In this document: in pieces, positions 41,316 through 51,440 of the stretch
Layout: every line of letters starts with the position of its first letter
Numbering within the stretch: the first letter of the stretch is position 1
Program-made: the position numbers and the translations under genes
The notes under the pieces: generated by a model
What the model saw: only the letters and a program-made list of their open reading frames with translations
What the model was told of the DNA's origin: nothing
The model's database searches: none
Assembly (NCBI GenBank): GCA_025465475.1
Contig: JAODMR010000161.1
Span: 1 to 58,134, forward strand
Reading direction: 5' to 3'
Source of the DNA: Micrococcaceae bacterium
GTDB taxonomy: Bacteria > Actinomycetota > Actinomycetes > Actinomycetales > Micrococcaceae
DNA: 58,134 nt

Positions 41316-42725
41316 ATGTCAAAGTCGATCGCCACCGATCCCGACCGCCTGCTGCCCGCGGAGCCTGCCGTACGGCAGGTGGCCAGGGAACTTGTCGAGG
41401 TGGTGGAAGGATTTCCCATCCTTTCCCCGCACGGGCACATAGACGCCGCCATGATCCGGGACAACACGCCCTTCCCGGACCCGGCGACGCTGTTGGTCAG
41501 CCCCGATCACTACGTGACCCGGCTGATTCACGCCAGCGGCGTCGGACTCGACCAGTTGCGGGTCGGTGGCACGACCGACGTGGACGCACGGACGGTGTGG
41601 CGGCACTTCTGCCGGGCGTGGCCGCTGTTTGATGGCACAGCATCGGGCTATTGGCTGCGGTCCGAGTTCGTCAACGTGTTTGGCCTGGACGACTCCAAAA
41701 TCACCGAAGCCAATGCTGACGCCCTGTTCGATGATTTGCAGGCGACGCTGGAGGACCCCCGGTTCCGGCCACGGCAACTGTTCTCGGACTTCAACATTGA
41801 GGTGCTGGCCACCACCGATGATCCGCTGGATGACCTGGCGGCACACGCCGCCCTGCGGCAGGATGCTGCGTTTGGCGGCCGGGTCCTGCCCACCTTCCGG
41901 CCCGATGCGTACCTGAACGCTTTCACCCCTGACTTCGCCGACCGGGTGGAGCGCCTGGTGGCCACCGCGGGGGAGGGCAGGGAAGGCTTGGACGGATATC
42001 TGCTGGCGTTGGAAAACCGGCGCCAATTCTTCATCCAGCATGGCGCCGTCTCTGCCGACCATGGCGTGCGCACCCCGTTGACGCTCAAGCTGGAGCGCAG
42101 GGAAGCGGAGGAGTTGTTCGACAAGGCCCGCCGGGGGACAGCCACCGCGCAGGACCGGGACCGCTTCGAGGCGTACATGATGTACGAGATGGCACGCATG
42201 TCCGTAGCTGACGGCCTGGTCATGACGATCCATCCGGGCTCGTTCCGCAATCACCACGGCCCGTCATTTGACCGGTTCGGGGCCGACACCGGGCACGATA
42301 TCCCGGTGGCGGTCAACTACACCGAGGGCATCCGCCCCCTGCTGGAGGACTTCGGTACGGCCAAGGACTTCCACCTGGTGCTGTTCACCCTGGACGAGAC
42401 TGTCTTCTCAAGGGAACTGGCACCATTGGCCGGGTTCTACCCGTCGGTGTACATCGGCGCCCCCTGGTGGTTCCTGGATGCACCCGATGCCATGCTGCGC
42501 TTCCGCTCGGCAGTCACTGAAACCGCCGGCTTTTCCCGGTCGTCCGGTTTCATCGACGACACCCGCGCCTTCTGCTCCATTCCCGCCCGCCACGACGCGT
42601 CACGACGGGTGGAGGCATCCTTCCTGGCCCGCCTCGTGGCGGAGCGGCGCATCACCTTGGAACGGGCCCGCGAACTGATCGTCGACATCGTGGACGCGGC
42701 CCCCCGCAGGGTTTTCAAACTGTGA
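41316..42725 (+). CDS. uxaC: glucuronate/galacturonate isomerase
   Basis: 469 residues, an amidohydrolase-fold uronate isomerase. Visible are FPILSPHGHIDAAMIRDNTPFPDPATLLVSPDHYVTRLIHASGV near the N-terminus (metal-binding His-x-His in HGHID), LLFSDFNIEVLATTDDPLDDL, VLPTFRPDAYLN, VMTIHPGSFRNHH and a C-terminal FIDDTRAFCSIPARHDASRRVEASFLARLVAERRI. UxaC isomerises D-glucuronate to D-fructuronate (or galacturonate to tagaturonate). AGAAGGACTTAGAAGC precedes the ATG. Its stop overlaps the next start by 4 bp. With the two following genes it completes the Ashwell route to 2-keto-3-deoxygluconate. Confidence 0.9.
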   Translation: MSKSIATDPDRLLPAEPAVRQVARELVEVVEGFPILSPHGHIDAAMIRDNTPFPDPATLLVSPDHYVTRLIHASGVGLDQLRVGGTTDVDARTVWRHFCRAWPLFDGTASGYWLRSEFVNVFGLDDSKITEANADALFDDLQATLEDPRFRPRQLFSDFNIEVLATTDDPLDDLAAHAALRQDAAFGGRVLPTFRPDAYLNAFTPDFADRVERLVATAGEGREGLDGYLLALENRRQFFIQHGAVSADHGVRTPLTLKLERREAEELFDKARRGTATAQDRDRFEAYMMYEMARMSVADGLVMTIHPGSFRNHHGPSFDRFGADTGHDIPVAVNYTEGIRPLLEDFGTAKDFHLVLFTLDETVFSRELAPLAGFYPSVYIGAPWWFLDAPDAMLRFRSAVTETAGFSRSSGFIDDTRAFCSIPARHDASRRVEASFLARLVAERRITLERARELIVDIVDAAPRRVFKL

Positions 42726-44266
42726 GCGGCGAGAACCTGCCGCGGCTGAAACGGGCGCTTCCTGACGGCACCGGACCGGTGCAGGCGGCAGCGCCGGTTC
42801 GTCCGGTGCCGAGGGTGCGGATTGTCCACATTGGCCTGGGCGCCTTCCACCGATCACACCAGGCCTGGTACACGCAGCAGGCGGACACGGACGGGGCCTG
42901 GGGCATCGCCGCGTTCACGGTGCGATCCCCCCAGGCGGCCCAGGAGCTGGCGGCGCAAGACGGCCTGTACACGTTGGTGGAGCGCTCCGCCAACGGCGAC
43001 ACCTTCGAGCTCATGTCGCAGATCGTGCAGGCGCACGACGGCGCCGACCTGGGCACCTTCCGTCACCTGGTGGCTGCCCCGACGACCGCGGTGGTCACCC
43101 TGACCATCACCGAAGCCGGTTACCACCTGGGCGCGGACAATGCCCTGAACGCTGAGGACCCGGCCGTGCAGGCGGATATCGCAGCCTTAGGGGGGCTGTT
43201 GTCCGATCAGCCACCGAGCTCCGCGCCGGCGGCACCGCACACACCGATCGGGCGGCTGCTGGTCGGCTTGGCAGCGCGCCGCGACGCCGACGCCGGCCCG
43301 CTCGCGGTGGTTTCGTGCGACAACCTGGCCGACAACGCCGCCGCCGCCCGCTCAGCAGTCCTCGGCCTGGCCGAGGCCGTCCAGCCGGAGCTGGCGCAAT
43401 GGATCGGAGGCAACGTTTCCTTCGTGGGCACCTCCGTTGACCGGATCACGCCGCGGACCACGCCGGCGGACCTGGCTGTCGTGCAGAGTACATGTGGTTA
43501 CGTGGACAATGCGGCGGTGGTCACCGAGCCCTTCCGCAGTTGGGTCCTGAGCGGGAACTTCCCGGCCGGCCGCCCCCGCTGGGAGGACGCCGGAGCCACC
43601 TTCGTCGAATACCTTGAACCCTTCGAAAACCGCAAGCTGTGGCTGCTTAACGGAGCCCACTCGTTGCTCTCCTACGCCGGACAGCTGCGTGGCGCCCACA
43701 CCGTTGCCGAGGCCCTGGCCGACCCGGCCTGCGCCGCCTGGGTCGAGGAGCTGTGGGATGAGGCGGAACGCGCGCTGCCGGACGCAGGGTTGGACATTCC
43801 GGCCTATCGCCAAGCCCTGCTGGACCGCTTTGCGAACGCCCGCATCGCCCACCACCTGGCTCAGATCGCCTCCGACGCCACCACCAAACTGCGAACCCGT
43901 GCCGTCGCTGTGCTGAGGTCAGAACGCGCCGCCGGACGGAGCGGCCAGGGCGCCGCCCGGATGATTGCCGCCTGGGTGGCGTTCCTGCGCGCCGGTCAGC
44001 GCCCACAGGACCCCGCTGAAGCAGCCATAACCGCCGCCCTGCAGCTGGACGGCGACGAACAGTTGCGCGCCCTGCTGCGCCTCATCGACTCCGGCCTGGC
44101 CGGGGACGACGACGTGGTCCAGCTGGTGGAAAGCCTCGCCACCGGGCTGGGCGGGGAAGCTGCCGATTTCCGTGCCGGTACCCCCGCAGCCGCTGCGGCG
44201 GGATCCCGTCAAACCCCTCTTGTTGAACAACCGAACGCCTCACGCCCGTTGAAAGGAATGCAGTGA
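42722..44266 (+). CDS. uxuB: fructuronate reductase (mannitol dehydrogenase family)
   Basis: 514 residues, a long-chain polyol/uronate dehydrogenase. The nucleotide-binding N-terminus has [27 protein letters not shown]. The middle contains [42 protein letters not shown] and [47 protein letters not shown] (the family's K-x-x-x-x-N-x-x-H catalytic segment). The C-terminus is helical and extended by an Ala-rich tail. GTG 42722 overlaps the uxaC stop (GTGA). Between uxaC and a mannonate dehydratase it should reduce D-fructuronate to D-mannonate; mannitol or altronate dehydrogenase is the less likely alternative. Confidence 0.88.
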   Translation: MSGENLPRLKRALPDGTGPVQAAAPVRPVPRVRIVHIGLGAFHRSHQAWYTQQADTDGAWGIAAFTVRSPQAAQELAAQDGLYTLVERSANGDTFELMSQIVQAHDGADLGTFRHLVAAPTTAVVTLTITEAGYHLGADNALNAEDPAVQADIAALGGLLSDQPPSSAPAAPHTPIGRLLVGLAARRDADAGPLAVVSCDNLADNAAAARSAVLGLAEAVQPELAQWIGGNVSFVGTSVDRITPRTTPADLAVVQSTCGYVDNAAVVTEPFRSWVLSGNFPAGRPRWEDAGATFVEYLEPFENRKLWLLNGAHSLLSYAGQLRGAHTVAEALADPACAAWVEELWDEAERALPDAGLDIPAYRQALLDRFANARIAHHLAQIASDATTKLRTRAVAVLRSERAAGRSGQGAARMIAAWVAFLRAGQRPQDPAEAAITAALQLDGDEQLRALLRLIDSGLAGDDDVVQLVESLATGLGGEAADFRAGTPAAAAAGSRQTPLVEQPNASRPLKGMQ

Positions 44267-45492
44267 AAATCATTGCCGCCGATGTTATCGTCACCAGCCC
44301 CAGCCGGAACTTCGTCACCCTGAAAATCACCACTGACGAGGGGGTGACCGGGCTGGGAGACGCGACACTGAACGGGCGGGAACTCGCGGTGGCGTCCTAT
44401 CTGAAGGACCACATCACCCAGCTCCTGATCGACCGTGACCCGCACCGCATTGAGGACACCTGGCAGTTCCTCTACCGCAGCTCGTACTGGCGGCGCGGCC
44501 CGGTGACCATGGCAGCTATCGCCGCGGTGGACATGGCGCTGTGGGACATCAAGGGCAAGGTCGCCAACATGCCCGTGTACCAGCTCCTGGGCGGCGCCTC
44601 CCGCACGGCGCTGCGCACCTACGGGCATGCTTCCGGCCGTGACATCCCCGAACTGTTCGACTCCATCCGCCAGCACCTGGAGGAAGGGTATAAGTCCATC
44701 CGCGTGCAGACCTCCGTCCCCGGCATTACCGCCTTGTACGGGGTGGCGGCCCAGGCGCAGGCGACGGGGGAGCGGTACGACTACGAGCCGGCCGGCCGCG
44801 GGGTCCAGCCCACGGAGGAGGACTGGGACACCCGGGCTTACCTGCGGCACCTGCCCACCGTGTTCGAAGCGGTCCGCAACGAGTTCGGGCCCGAGCTGCC
44901 GCTGCTGCACGACGGGCACCACCGGATGACCCCCATCCAGGCCGCCAAGCTGGGCAAGGCGCTGGAACCCTATGACCTGTTTTGGTTGGAGGACTGCACC
45001 CCGGCCGAGAACCAGGACGCCTTCCGGCTGGTGCGCCAGCACACCACCACTCCGCTGGCGGTCGGTGAAGTGTTCAACACGGTGTTCGACTTCCAGACCT
45101 TGATCCGCGAACAGCTGATCGACTATGTGCGGGCCGCCTCAACGCACTTCGGCGGCATCTCCCCGCTGAAGAAAGTCATGGATTACGCCGCGCAGTACCA
45201 GATCAAGTCAGGGTTCCACGGACCCACCGACGTGTCCCCGGTCGGGTTGGCCGCGCAGAGCCACCTGGGGCTGGCGATCCATAACTTCGGCATCCAGGAG
45301 TACATGGAGCACAGCGAGAAAACCAACACGGTGTTCGAGCAGTCCATGACCTTCGCCGACGGTTTCCTGCATCCCGGTGATCAGCCGGGCCTTGGCGTGG
45401 AACTGAACGAGGAGGCGGCGGCGTCCTTCCCCTACCAGCAGGCCTACCTGCCCTATAACCGCCTTTCCGACGGAACGGTCCACGACTGGTGA
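44263..45492 (+). CDS. manD: D-mannonate dehydratase, ManD (enolase superfamily)
   Basis: 409 residues. The enolase-superfamily capping domain is followed by a barrel with ligands Asp217 ([13 protein letters not shown]), Glu243 ([12 protein letters not shown]) and Glu269 (LAVGEVFNT). His219 lies in the DGHH motif, typical of efficient mannonate dehydratases. [29 protein letters not shown] and [23 protein letters not shown] are also ManD-specific stretches. The enzyme dehydrates D-mannonate to 2-keto-3-deoxy-D-gluconate. GTG 44263 overlaps the upstream stop. KDG kinase and KDPG aldolase are not in the operon and must be elsewhere. Confidence 0.92.
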   Translation: MKIIAADVIVTSPSRNFVTLKITTDEGVTGLGDATLNGRELAVASYLKDHITQLLIDRDPHRIEDTWQFLYRSSYWRRGPVTMAAIAAVDMALWDIKGKVANMPVYQLLGGASRTALRTYGHASGRDIPELFDSIRQHLEEGYKSIRVQTSVPGITALYGVAAQAQATGERYDYEPAGRGVQPTEEDWDTRAYLRHLPTVFEAVRNEFGPELPLLHDGHHRMTPIQAAKLGKALEPYDLFWLEDCTPAENQDAFRLVRQHTTTPLAVGEVFNTVFDFQTLIREQLIDYVRAASTHFGGISPLKKVMDYAAQYQIKSGFHGPTDVSPVGLAAQSHLGLAIHNFGIQEYMEHSEKTNTVFEQSMTFADGFLHPGDQPGLGVELNEEAAASFPYQQAYLPYNRLSDGTVHDW

Positions 45493-47279
45493 CTGACGCC
45501 AGCGGGCAGGCAGTTCCGGTCGGGACCGGGACGGGGCCTTTCCTCGTGAACCTGGCCGCCGCACCCTTCCACCTGGACGTGGAGGCGGTGGCCTGGGTGG
45601 AGGCGACGCTGGGGTCGATGACGCTGGAAGAAAAGATCGGCCAGCTGTTCATCAACCACAACAACGACTATTCGCCGGAGTATCTGGACGGGGTACTGGA
45701 GAAGTACCACGTGGGCGGCATGCGGTACCGGCCCGGGCCGGCTGCAGAGGTGCAGGAGCATATCCGCTACGCGCAGGCCACGTCACGGATTCCGCTGCTG
45801 GTCGCCTCGAACCCCGAGATGGGCGGCTTCGGCAGCTGCGACGACGGGACGTTCGTCTGCACGCACCTTCAGGCCGGGTCACATCCCGATAAGGGCATTG
45901 CCCGGGACATGGGCCGGGTGGCAGGAGTGGAGTGCACGGCGATTGGCTGCAATTGGGCCTTCGCACCGATCGTGGACATCCATTACAACTGGCGCAACAC
46001 GGTAATTTCGACCCGCTCGTTCGGAAACACGCCCGACGTCGTGATTGAAAGGGCAAAGGAGTACTTCGACGGCATCAGCGAATCGGGAATGGCCTGCGCG
46101 ATCAAACATTTCCCGGGCGATGGCATCGATGAGCGGGACCAGCACGTGGTGACGTCCTACAACACGCTCAGCTACGGGGACTGGACCAGCAGCTACGGGC
46201 GCGTGTACCGCGAGCTGATCGCCCATGGCGTGCAGTCGATCATGATTGGGCACATCGGCGCGCCGGAACTGTCACGGCACTTCCGGCCCGGCCTGACGGA
46301 CGCGGACGTGCTCCCTGCCACGCTGGCACCGGAGCTGCTGCAGGATTTGCTGCGCGGTGAACTGGGCTTCAACGGCCTGATCCTCACGGACGCGTCCCAG
46401 ATGGTGGGCCTGACACAGGCCCGCCGGCGGGAGGACCTGGTACCGGCGACCATCGCCGCCGGTTGTGACATGTTCCTGTTCTTCCGCAATCCGGACGAGG
46501 ACTTCCGCTACATGCTGGACGGGTACCGGTCGGGCGTCATTTCCGATGAGCGCCTGCACGATGCGGTGCGCCGGATCCTGGGACTGAAGGCGTCCCTCGG
46601 GTTGCACCGGCAAAGCAAAGAGCAGCTGGTGGCACCAACCGAGGCGCTCCAGCTGGTGGGCAGCGCCGAACACCGGGCCCTGGCTGCAGCCATCGCCGAC
46701 AAGACCGTCACGCTGGTCAAGGACACCGCGGGCAACCTGCCCATCACTCCGCGAACCCACCCCCGGATCCGGCTGTACGGCATCTCGGGAGGAGCCGACT
46801 TCACCCGTGCGGACCCGCTGGCCTACCTGGACACGGTGCAGGAGGAACTGGAGCGCGCAGGCTTCGAGGTGCACCGGTTCCGCACCGCCGCCCAGCGTGA
46901 GGCTGCCGGGGAGAAGGGCGTGAACTTCATGTCGATCATTGCCGAAGAGGGTACCGGGGACTACGCCCAAAAATATGACGCCGCGTTCATCTTCGCCAAC
47001 GTCAAGGGATTCGCCCAGGAAGCTGCCATCCGCATCAAGTGGTCTTCCCCGATGGCGGCCGAAATTCCCTGGTACGTGACCGAGGTTCCCACCGTCTTTG
47101 TCTCCCTGAACCAGCCCAACCACCTGATCGATGTGCCCATGGTCAGAACCGCCATCCATGCTCATGCCGGTACCCGGGAAGCCATCCGGGCCACGTTGGA
47201 CAAGATCCAGGGCAAGTCCGAGTTCCAGGGAACCTTCAACGAAAACGTGTTCTGCGGTTCCTTCGACACCAGGCTCTGA
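45489..47279 (+). CDS. cytoplasmic GH3 glycosidase/phosphorylase with Asp-x-His dyad
   Basis: 596 residues. The (beta/alpha)8 domain has [21 protein letters not shown], the substrate loop [14 protein letters not shown] (206-219) and nucleophile Asp301 ([11 protein letters not shown]). A second alpha/beta domain follows (from about 400; [14 protein letters not shown]). D217-Q-H219 matches the Asp-x-His acid/base dyad of NagZ-type and phosphorolytic GH3 enzymes, although the usual KHFPGHG reads KHFPGDG. No signal peptide, so it acts on imported substrate. GTG 45489 overlaps the mannonate dehydratase stop; it is the last gene of the operon. By context it should release glucuronate or a derivative, an activity not generally ascribed to GH3. 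Confidence 0.85.
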   Translation: MTDASGQAVPVGTGTGPFLVNLAAAPFHLDVEAVAWVEATLGSMTLEEKIGQLFINHNNDYSPEYLDGVLEKYHVGGMRYRPGPAAEVQEHIRYAQATSRIPLLVASNPEMGGFGSCDDGTFVCTHLQAGSHPDKGIARDMGRVAGVECTAIGCNWAFAPIVDIHYNWRNTVISTRSFGNTPDVVIERAKEYFDGISESGMACAIKHFPGDGIDERDQHVVTSYNTLSYGDWTSSYGRVYRELIAHGVQSIMIGHIGAPELSRHFRPGLTDADVLPATLAPELLQDLLRGELGFNGLILTDASQMVGLTQARRREDLVPATIAAGCDMFLFFRNPDEDFRYMLDGYRSGVISDERLHDAVRRILGLKASLGLHRQSKEQLVAPTEALQLVGSAEHRALAAAIADKTVTLVKDTAGNLPITPRTHPRIRLYGISGGADFTRADPLAYLDTVQEELERAGFEVHRFRTAAQREAAGEKGVNFMSIIAEEGTGDYAQKYDAAFIFANVKGFAQEAAIRIKWSSPMAAEIPWYVTEVPTVFVSLNQPNHLIDVPMVRTAIHAHAGTREAIRATLDKIQGKSEFQGTFNENVFCGSFDTRL

Positions 47280-47298
47280 CGGAGAGGCGGTTTTTGTC

Positions 47299-49521
47299 TC
47301 ACACCCGTTCCGCGAGCCAGTCAACCAACAGCCGGCCGCTGCCCGCCGGCGCCACCTGGCCTTCATGGTGTTGGGCGTGCCAGCGTGCAACGTCGCCCGG
47401 CGCGTCCTGCTGCTGCAGGAAGGCGGTGAGCGGGCAGCCGGGAAGGGTCAGGGGATGCGGTGAACCCAGCCGGGCGAACCGCCAGTGGTAGGCCAGGGCA
47501 CCGAGGTAGGTTCTGAAATTGCCGCGGTTGATGTCCATGCGGAAGGTGCGGGCCCACTCGGCTGCGCGCTCCAGGGGCAGGGGCCGGCTGAAATGATAGC
47601 CCTGCCCCAGCCCCGCACCCAGCACTGTCACCGCCTCTGCCATGCCGTCGTCCTCGAGCCCCTCAACGACCACCTTCATTCCGAAGTCGCGGCCCATCTG
47701 GATGAGGGTGGCAATGAGGCTTAGGGTTTCGGCTGGTTTGCGCCTGATGTCTGACAGCAGCCCGCGGTCGACTTTCAGCGCGCTGAAGGGCAGGGAGGAG
47801 AGTCTCTTGAGGCTGCTGTAGCCGGCCCCCAGGTCGTCCATGGCGAGGTCCACACCGAGCTCCACCAGCTGGTCCAACGCGCGGCGCTGGATGTCCCAGT
47901 CCACGCTTTGGGTTTCCAGCAGCTCAAAGCTGAGCCTGTCCGGTGCCACCCCGTGCCTGTCAAGGGCTTGCACGATTCGGTTTGGTGTACCCGGGTCCAG
48001 GAGCGTCGAGGGAGCGAGGTTGATCGAAATATTGAAGGAGTCGCCCCTTTCATCCCAGTCCCGCAACTGGCCCAGTCCAGTGTCGAGGACTTGGACAAAC
48101 AGCTCGTCGAGGTCCGCCGCGTCGAAGTGCGGCAGGAACTCGGCCGGAGCCACCAGCCGTCCGTCCGGAAGCTGGAGCCGCGCCAGGGCCTCGAAGAACT
48201 GCACCCTGCCGTTCACCAGGTCGATCACCGGCTGGCCGTGTACCCGCAGGCCGCCGTCCCGAAGGGCTGATCGGTAACGCCCTGCCATGGCCAATGTGCG
48301 AGGCCCACCTGGCGCCCTGGTCGCAGGCTGCGCGACGGGCTCGGCGACGGCCGCAGGAGCCGCCTGCTCGGCGGCAGCGAACCCGGCAGCGAACCCGGCG
48401 GGGGAGCCGGCATCGGGCGAGGAGGCCGGCCCCGCTGTCGCTCCTGATCCGGCGCGCCCCGTTCCCGTGTCTGGATCGGAATCGGGACCGGCTGTCCCGG
48501 CGGTTCCTCCGGAAGGCGAGGCGGACCCGCTCCCGCTGCCATCCACCGATCCGTCCGACGCGTCCGAAGGCGACGCAGCTGGCGTGCTTCCGGGTGAAAG
48601 CTGCCACCAAAGGTTCCTGCCCGCTTTGCGGGACTTGACCTCGTAAAGGGCCTCGTCCGCGTGTCGAAGCAGGGTTGCAGCGTCGGTACCGTCCTCCGGC
48701 ACCAGGGCCAGTCCCATGCTCATGCCGATGAATGTGTCGACGCCGTCGGAGGAGAAGGGACGGGTGACCGTGGCGTGCAGCCGGTCCAAAGTGACCTGCA
48801 AATCTTTAAGGGAGCGCCGTCTTCGTACCTTCCGCAGGACCAGGAGGAACTCATCGCCGCCCATACGGCCCAGGAAGTCTCCTTCATTCAGGGCGCTTTG
48901 CATGCGGACGGCCCACTCACGCAGCACCCGATCCCCGGCGGCGTGACCGAGCGTGTTGTTGGCGATGCGAAAATCGTCCAGGTCAATAACGCCGACGGCG
49001 GCGGTGATGTCGGCCTGTTGGGATTCGGCGAACAGCTGTGTCAACAGTTCATTGATGGCTGCGCGGTTGGGCAGCCCGGTGAGGTCGTCGTGCAGGGCCT
49101 GGACGCGCAACTGTTCCAGCAGCGCCATCCGGGTACTGATATCGCGTTGCACGCTGACAAAGTGGCTGACCTCATCCGTTCCCGAACGCAGCGGCGATAT
49201 CCGCAACGCGTTCCAAAACGCTGAACCGTCTTTGCGGTAATTCAGGATTTCACCCTGAAACGGCTGACCGGACAGCAGGGAACGGCGGATCTCGAGCCTG
49301 GTTTCAGGATCGGTGCCCGGCCCCTGAAGCAACCTGCAGTTCTTGCCCAGGATCTCCTCTCGCCGGTAGCCAGTGATGGCAGTGAAGGAATCGGAGACAT
49401 ACAGGATGTCCTGGCGCGCGTCCGTGATCAGCGAGATTTCAGACGTCGCCGCCATTGCCTCGATGAACAGATCGTCCGGAACGGCACTGTCCCCAAAGCG
49501 GGGCCCCTGAATCAACGGCAT
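47299..49521 (-). CDS. LOV-GGDEF-EAL photoreceptor-type c-di-GMP enzyme
   Basis: 740 residues. Residues 20-130 are a LOV-type PAS domain: ITDARQDILYVSDSFTAITGY, GKNCRLLQGPGTDPE with the adduct-forming Cys62, and ILNYRKDGSAFWNALRISPLR with the flavin-binding Asn pair. The GGDEF domain has DDLTGLPNRAA and an intact GGDEF (221-225); the preceding I-site position reads NEGD in place of RxxD. A 90-residue Ser/Gly/Ala/Pro linker (about 310-400) leads to an EAL domain with FFEALARL, MDDLGAGYSSLKRL, LKVDR and VEGLED. AAGGAG lies upstream of the ATG. It is third in an operon with a REC-SpoIIE phosphatase and a GAF histidine kinase. Predicted: blue light tunes c-di-GMP turnover. Confidence 0.9.
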   Translation of the reverse strand: MPLIQGPRFGDSAVPDDLFIEAMAATSEISLITDARQDILYVSDSFTAITGYRREEILGKNCRLLQGPGTDPETRLEIRRSLLSGQPFQGEILNYRKDGSAFWNALRISPLRSGTDEVSHFVSVQRDISTRMALLEQLRVQALHDDLTGLPNRAAINELLTQLFAESQQADITAAVGVIDLDDFRIANNTLGHAAGDRVLREWAVRMQSALNEGDFLGRMGGDEFLLVLRKVRRRRSLKDLQVTLDRLHATVTRPFSSDGVDTFIGMSMGLALVPEDGTDAATLLRHADEALYEVKSRKAGRNLWWQLSPGSTPAASPSDASDGSVDGSGSGSASPSGGTAGTAGPDSDPDTGTGRAGSGATAGPASSPDAGSPAGFAAGFAAAEQAAPAAVAEPVAQPATRAPGGPRTLAMAGRYRSALRDGGLRVHGQPVIDLVNGRVQFFEALARLQLPDGRLVAPAEFLPHFDAADLDELFVQVLDTGLGQLRDWDERGDSFNISINLAPSTLLDPGTPNRIVQALDRHGVAPDRLSFELLETQSVDWDIQRRALDQLVELGVDLAMDDLGAGYSSLKRLSSLPFSALKVDRGLLSDIRRKPAETLSLIATLIQMGRDFGMKVVVEGLEDDGMAEAVTVLGAGLGQGYHFSRPLPLERAAEWARTFRMDINRGNFRTYLGALAYHWRFARLGSPHPLTLPGCPLTAFLQQQDAPGDVARWHAQHHEGQVAPAGSGRLLVDWLAERV

Positions 49522-49585
49522 GTGTCAGCGGTGCTCCTTGCAGAATTGGCTAATCGGCGCTTGGGAGACGCGCCGGTGCCGGCGA

Positions 49586-51439
49586 TCAGGCAGGTCCCAC
49601 CCTATCCCCGGTATGGTCCTGCCAGGCCTCTGACACGGCAGCGGCAGCAGGGTCCGCGGGAAGGCGGACGGTTACGGCGGTTCCCTGCCCCAGCACGGAA
49701 CCGACCTCAATACTGCCGCGATGGCTCGCCACAATATCTTTGGCGATGGACAAACCCAGGCCGGAACCCGGCACCGCCGTGGCGGTGGCGTTGGACGCGC
49801 GGAAAAAGCGGGTGAAGAGGTCCTCTAATTCGTCTTCGGGAATGCCGATTCCCGTGTCCCTGACCTCGACCCGCACGCCGCCCTCGTTGCCCGGCGCGGC
49901 ATCTGGCGCTGCCACCACGCGAACCTGACCTCCGTCGGGGGTGAACTTCACCGCGTTGGTGACGATGTTCAGGAAGACCTGTTCCAGCTGTGGTGCGTTG
50001 GCCCGCACCACCACGTCCGTGGCCGAAGCGCTGACGGTCAGCCTCACCTGCCGGGTCGCCGCCGAGGGCCGCAGCGTAGCGGTCACCGTGCGCAGCAGCT
50101 CCACCAGGTCGACGGGTGCCAGCTGCAGTTCCGCAACGGGCCCGGCCTGGCGAGCCACGGTGAGCATGTCCTCAATCATGCTGCGCAGCCGGCCGGCGTT
50201 GCGGTGCACCACTTCGAGCATCTGGGCCACGCCGAGGGGCACGTCGCCCGCTTCCCCGTCCCGGATCAGGTCCAGGTACGCCGTGATCGATGTGAGTGGA
50301 GTGCGGAGTTCATGGTTCACTGTTGCCAGGAAGTCTGCCTTGGCCTGGTCCAGCTGTTGCAGCCGCTGCAGCACTTGCTGCTGGGTTCCGATCAGGGCGC
50401 CCTGCATCAGGCCATAACCGACGTTGCCGGCAACATGCTGAAGCAAGGACAGTTCGGCCCGGCTCCACTCCCGGGGGGCTGGAGAGCACCCCACCCAAAG
50501 AACGCCGAAAGCAGATTCACCTTCTCCCACAGGAACCAACACCGAAGAGCCGGGCCGGGTGCCACCGCCAAGGGCTGCCAGCTGAGCCGCGGGCTCGGTG
50601 GGTTGGACGGAGGCGTGCTCGACGGCGGAGTCTCCGAGTCCGGCTCCGGCGGCGGCGTGGTTGTTGACCGCCAGGACGGTTGCCTGCCGCCATAGCTGGT
50701 TGGCGAGAGCCAGGGCAGCAGCAGTGTCCAGTGAATCGGCCTGCCCGGGAACCTGATCCTCCCGGCTGGACCATTGGGCTTGCACCGCCGGTACCCGGTC
50801 ATCAGGAAAGGTGCGGAAATACGCCCAATCAGCCCCAAGCGCGGCAGTGATTCCGGCGACCAGCTCAGATCCCATGACGTGCACGTCATTGGTGGCGCGA
50901 ATGGCGTTGGACACCCTGCGCATCCGAGCCCGAAGTGCATCCACTGCCGTGGCAGCGGCCTGCTTGCGGGTTGCCCGTTGAACCAGCGCATTCGTGCGGC
51001 CCACCAATTCCTCCGCGCGTAGGGGTAGCCCGATGTAATCCACCGGCCCAAACGCTGCATGCACGGCTGGGAGCTGCGCGCCGGCAGTACCGGCAAAGTC
51101 CATCAGCAGGAGTGCTGGCACCCCACCAGTGTCGCGCCGTCGGGTCGCTTCAGCTTCCGCCTCCACATCGCCGGTTGCCAACGCGCGTCGGTCGCCGCTT
51201 GCCCGCCCCGGCAGGGACGCCAGCGCCTGGGCCAGGTCAGGCGACACCAGCACGACGTCAGGAGTACCGGCGTCGAGCGCCGTGGCGAGGCTGTCGACGT
51301 CGTACGTTGTGGTGGTGCCATAGCCTGCGGTCTGCAGCATCGCTGCTGCACTCTCAGCCAGCAGCCGGTCCGGATGGCCGACGATCGTCGTCCTACAAGC
51401 TGCCCGACCACGATCCGCTGGTACATCGTCCGCACGCAT
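49586..51439 (-). CDS. hybrid histidine kinase: pseudo-receiver, GAF, HisKA, HATPase
   Basis: 617 residues. An N-terminal receiver-like domain (17-155; TTIVGHPDRLLAESAAAMLQTAGY) reads VVLVSPD where phospho-Asp is expected and DYIGLPL where the conserved Lys-Pro lies, so it is probably a pseudo-receiver. A GAF domain spans about 185-345. HisKA has FLATVNHELRTPLTS (His376) and HATPase_c has N box FLNIVTNAVKFTP, G1 VRDTGIGIPEDE and G2 GSGLGLSIAKDI. No transmembrane helix, hence a soluble kinase. ATG 51439 lies one base after the stop of the REC-SpoIIE gene (TGAAATG), implying coupled translation and partnership. The LOV gene follows 64 bp downstream. Confidence 0.88.
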   Translation of the reverse strand: MRADDVPADRGRAACRTTIVGHPDRLLAESAAAMLQTAGYGTTTTYDVDSLATALDAGTPDVVLVSPDLAQALASLPGRASGDRRALATGDVEAEAEATRRRDTGGVPALLLMDFAGTAGAQLPAVHAAFGPVDYIGLPLRAEELVGRTNALVQRATRKQAAATAVDALRARMRRVSNAIRATNDVHVMGSELVAGITAALGADWAYFRTFPDDRVPAVQAQWSSREDQVPGQADSLDTAAALALANQLWRQATVLAVNNHAAAGAGLGDSAVEHASVQPTEPAAQLAALGGGTRPGSSVLVPVGEGESAFGVLWVGCSPAPREWSRAELSLLQHVAGNVGYGLMQGALIGTQQQVLQRLQQLDQAKADFLATVNHELRTPLTSITAYLDLIRDGEAGDVPLGVAQMLEVVHRNAGRLRSMIEDMLTVARQAGPVAELQLAPVDLVELLRTVTATLRPSAATRQVRLTVSASATDVVVRANAPQLEQVFLNIVTNAVKFTPDGGQVRVVAAPDAAPGNEGGVRVEVRDTGIGIPEDELEDLFTRFFRASNATATAVPGSGLGLSIAKDIVASHRGSIEVGSVLGQGTAVTVRLPADPAAAAVSEAWQDHTGDRVGPA

Positions 51440-51440
51440 T

